Source of the DNA: Puteibacter caeruleilacunae
Lineage (GTDB): Bacteria > Bacteroidota > Bacteroidia > Bacteroidales > Prolixibacteraceae
NCBI GenBank assembly: GCA_005217565.1
Contig: SJCO01000002.1
Coordinates: 62,001 to 126,000 of the forward strand
DNA: 64,000 bases
Direction of reading: 5' to 3'
The notes below the pieces were generated by a model. The model made no database searches. It had not been told where the DNA came from and worked only from the letters and a program-made list of their open reading frames with translations. This document shows positions 62,876 to 64,000 of the stretch, piece after piece. The translations under genes were made by a program, and so were the position numbers. Within the stretch, counting starts at the first letter, position 1; every line of letters begins with the position of its first letter.

Positions 62876-64000
62876 ATGTACAGAAAATTACTCATAATAA
62901 CAATTGTGTTATTTGCACTGGGTGCATGTAATTCAAGCAGCGAGAAAGATAAATTTAGTGTTCAGCATGGTGAATTCCAGGCATCGATAACTGAATCGGG
63001 AGAGCTGCTGGCCGTAAATTCCAAATCTATCATTTTGCCAAGAATTGGTTTTCAATATGGATGGAGGTTTAAAATTATCGACCTACTAGAAAATGGACAT
63101 CATGTTAAAGCAGGAGAAACCATTGCTCGCATCGATCAAACTTCAGTAAAGAAGGTTATTATAGACCTAAAATCAAGGTTGGAAGTTGAACAGGCTACAT
63201 TGAATAAGATTATTGTTTCGCACGATATAGAATTCCAGAAGTTGGAGACTTCAATGCAAGAGCAACTTGCCGACTTTGACCTGAAGAAACTTGAAATGGA
63301 GAAATTTAAGTTTGAATCACCTCAGAAAAAGAAGATCAAAGAACTTCAGTTTGAACAGGTAAAAATAAACTTGAATAAAGCGAAAGAGAAAATCGAGCTT
63401 CAGAAGGTAATCAAACGTAATGAGCTTAAGATTCAACGTATCAAGGTAGCTCAGATTAAACTGAGTATCGAAAATGCCTATACTGCTTTAAATAAGCTTG
63501 AAATTAAGAGTCCAATTGATGGTATCGTACAAATTCTAGACAATTATCGCACGAGGTTAAAGTATAAGGTTGGTGATGAGCTACACTTAGGACAAGTATT
63601 CGCTGTTGTTCCAGACCTTAGGGAAATGAAGGTAAAAACTTCAATCAATGAACTTGATTTTAAAAAGATTAAACCAGGACAACAAGTAAAAGTAAGATTA
63701 GATGCCCTTCCAGAAGTAGCATTTAATGGCACTGTTTCTTATCTGGGAAAACTAAGTAAGCCGAAAGAACAAAACAGTCGCGTAAAAGTGTTTGACTGCG
63801 AAATCGTTCTTCAGGATAGTGATCCTAGGTTAAAGCCTGGAATGACTGTTAGTTCTGAAATCTTCTATGCCGATTTCGACGATACACAATATGTATACAA
63901 CGACTGTCTGCTTAATGAGAATGGAAAAAGCTACATTTTTGTTAAAGATGATGGAGAGGTTGTTCGTAAAGAAGTTAAACCTCATGCGTCAAATAACGAA
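62876..64000 (+). CDS. HlyD-type membrane-fusion lipoprotein 3, 5' part
   Basis: The gene begins at an ATG 11 bases after the stop of adaptor 2 and is cut by the window end after 375 codons. It has a lipobox at Cys18 (TIVLFALGACNSSSEKD), a lipoyl half-motif (IIDLLENGHHVKAGETIARID), a helical hairpin (about 95-205), a second half-motif (EIKSPIDGIVQI) and a beta-barrel part (TSINELDFKKIKPGQQVKVR). It is the third adaptor in a row. The missing end should be short if it matches its neighbours (about 400 residues). Confidence 0.9.
   Translation, partial: MYRKLLIITIVLFALGACNSSSEKDKFSVQHGEFQASITESGELLAVNSKSIILPRIGFQYGWRFKIIDLLENGHHVKAGETIARIDQTSVKKVIIDLKSRLEVEQATLNKIIVSHDIEFQKLETSMQEQLADFDLKKLEMEKFKFESPQKKKIKELQFEQVKINLNKAKEKIELQKVIKRNELKIQRIKVAQIKLSIENAYTALNKLEIKSPIDGIVQILDNYRTRLKYKVGDELHLGQVFAVVPDLREMKVKTSINELDFKKIKPGQQVKVRLDALPEVAFNGTVSYLGKLSKPKEQNSRVKVFDCEIVLQDSDPRLKPGMTVSSEIFYADFDDTQYVYNDCLLNENGKSYIFVKDDGEVVRKEVKPHASNNE

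Noticed and set aside
1-64000. tRNA and rRNA genes, CRISPR arrays, insertion sequences and prophage genes
   Set aside because: Scanned by eye on both strands; no tRNA-like cloverleaf, regularly spaced repeat array, transposase or phage protein was found. A tRNAscan or ISfinder run would settle it.

Overview
The window looks like a chromosomal segment from an AT-rich member of the Bacteroidota, probably a marine or anaerobic Marinilabiliales-type lineage; that placement is inference. The support is two SusC/SusD pairs, a hybrid two-component regulator with an N-terminal propeller sensor, lipoproteins with short Bacteroidota signal peptides, TAnnTTTG-type -7 elements, few Shine-Dalgarno sequences, a long Bacteroidota-type LepB, a GGGtGRT/NifU-like pair and PKD and Fas1 surface proteins. 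I see no rRNA, tRNA, CRISPR array, transposase or phage gene.

Layout. 1-451 is the tail of a histidine phosphatase. 497-2200 holds the minus-strand GGGtGRT/NifU-like pair, 2307-4242 an OmpR-type two-component system, and 4395-5696 a single-pass protein with an HTH-like cytoplasmic end and a periplasmic PKD domain. 5959-32264 is a polysaccharide utilisation-type locus. A minus-strand run carries fasciclin A, SusC1, SusD1, fasciclin B, fasciclin C, SusC2 and SusD2 with gaps of 11 to 32 bases or small overlaps. After a hairpin it continues into a 1427-residue secreted enzyme that joins a GH116 module to a degenerate GH9-like module. A divergent hybrid two-component regulator (28284-32264) probably controls it. 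A large secreted two-module protein of unknown function (5959-8424) faces the enzyme gene.

32592-44895 holds a SpoIIAA-like/MarC pair, a TonB-dependent receptor with a structured leader, and a two-gene unit in which a PQQ-type propeller lipoprotein carries an inserted methyltransferase-like domain. A DUF5074-type propeller lipoprotein, a membrane protein and a PagL-like outer-membrane deacylase follow. 44939-49276 is mostly housekeeping: a Cof-type HAD phosphatase, dapB, lepB, a LapA-like protein and a WbqC-like protein. 49682-54592 holds a secreted zinc peptidase, a frameshifted YwqK-like gene, a flavin reductase and rlmN. 54684-64000 holds a coiled-coil lipoprotein, a hybrid kinase with REC and Hpt domains, a sigma-54-dependent NtrC-family regulator, and a divergent operon of three consecutive lipoprotein membrane-fusion proteins. 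That operon starts behind a near-consensus sigma-54 promoter and runs off the window.

The most unusual items are the Fas1-rich Sus locus with its GH116-GH9 fusion, the propeller/methyltransferase fusion, the sigma-54-controlled triple adaptor operon, and a roughly 100-base dispersed repeat present twice, each time just 3' of a gene.
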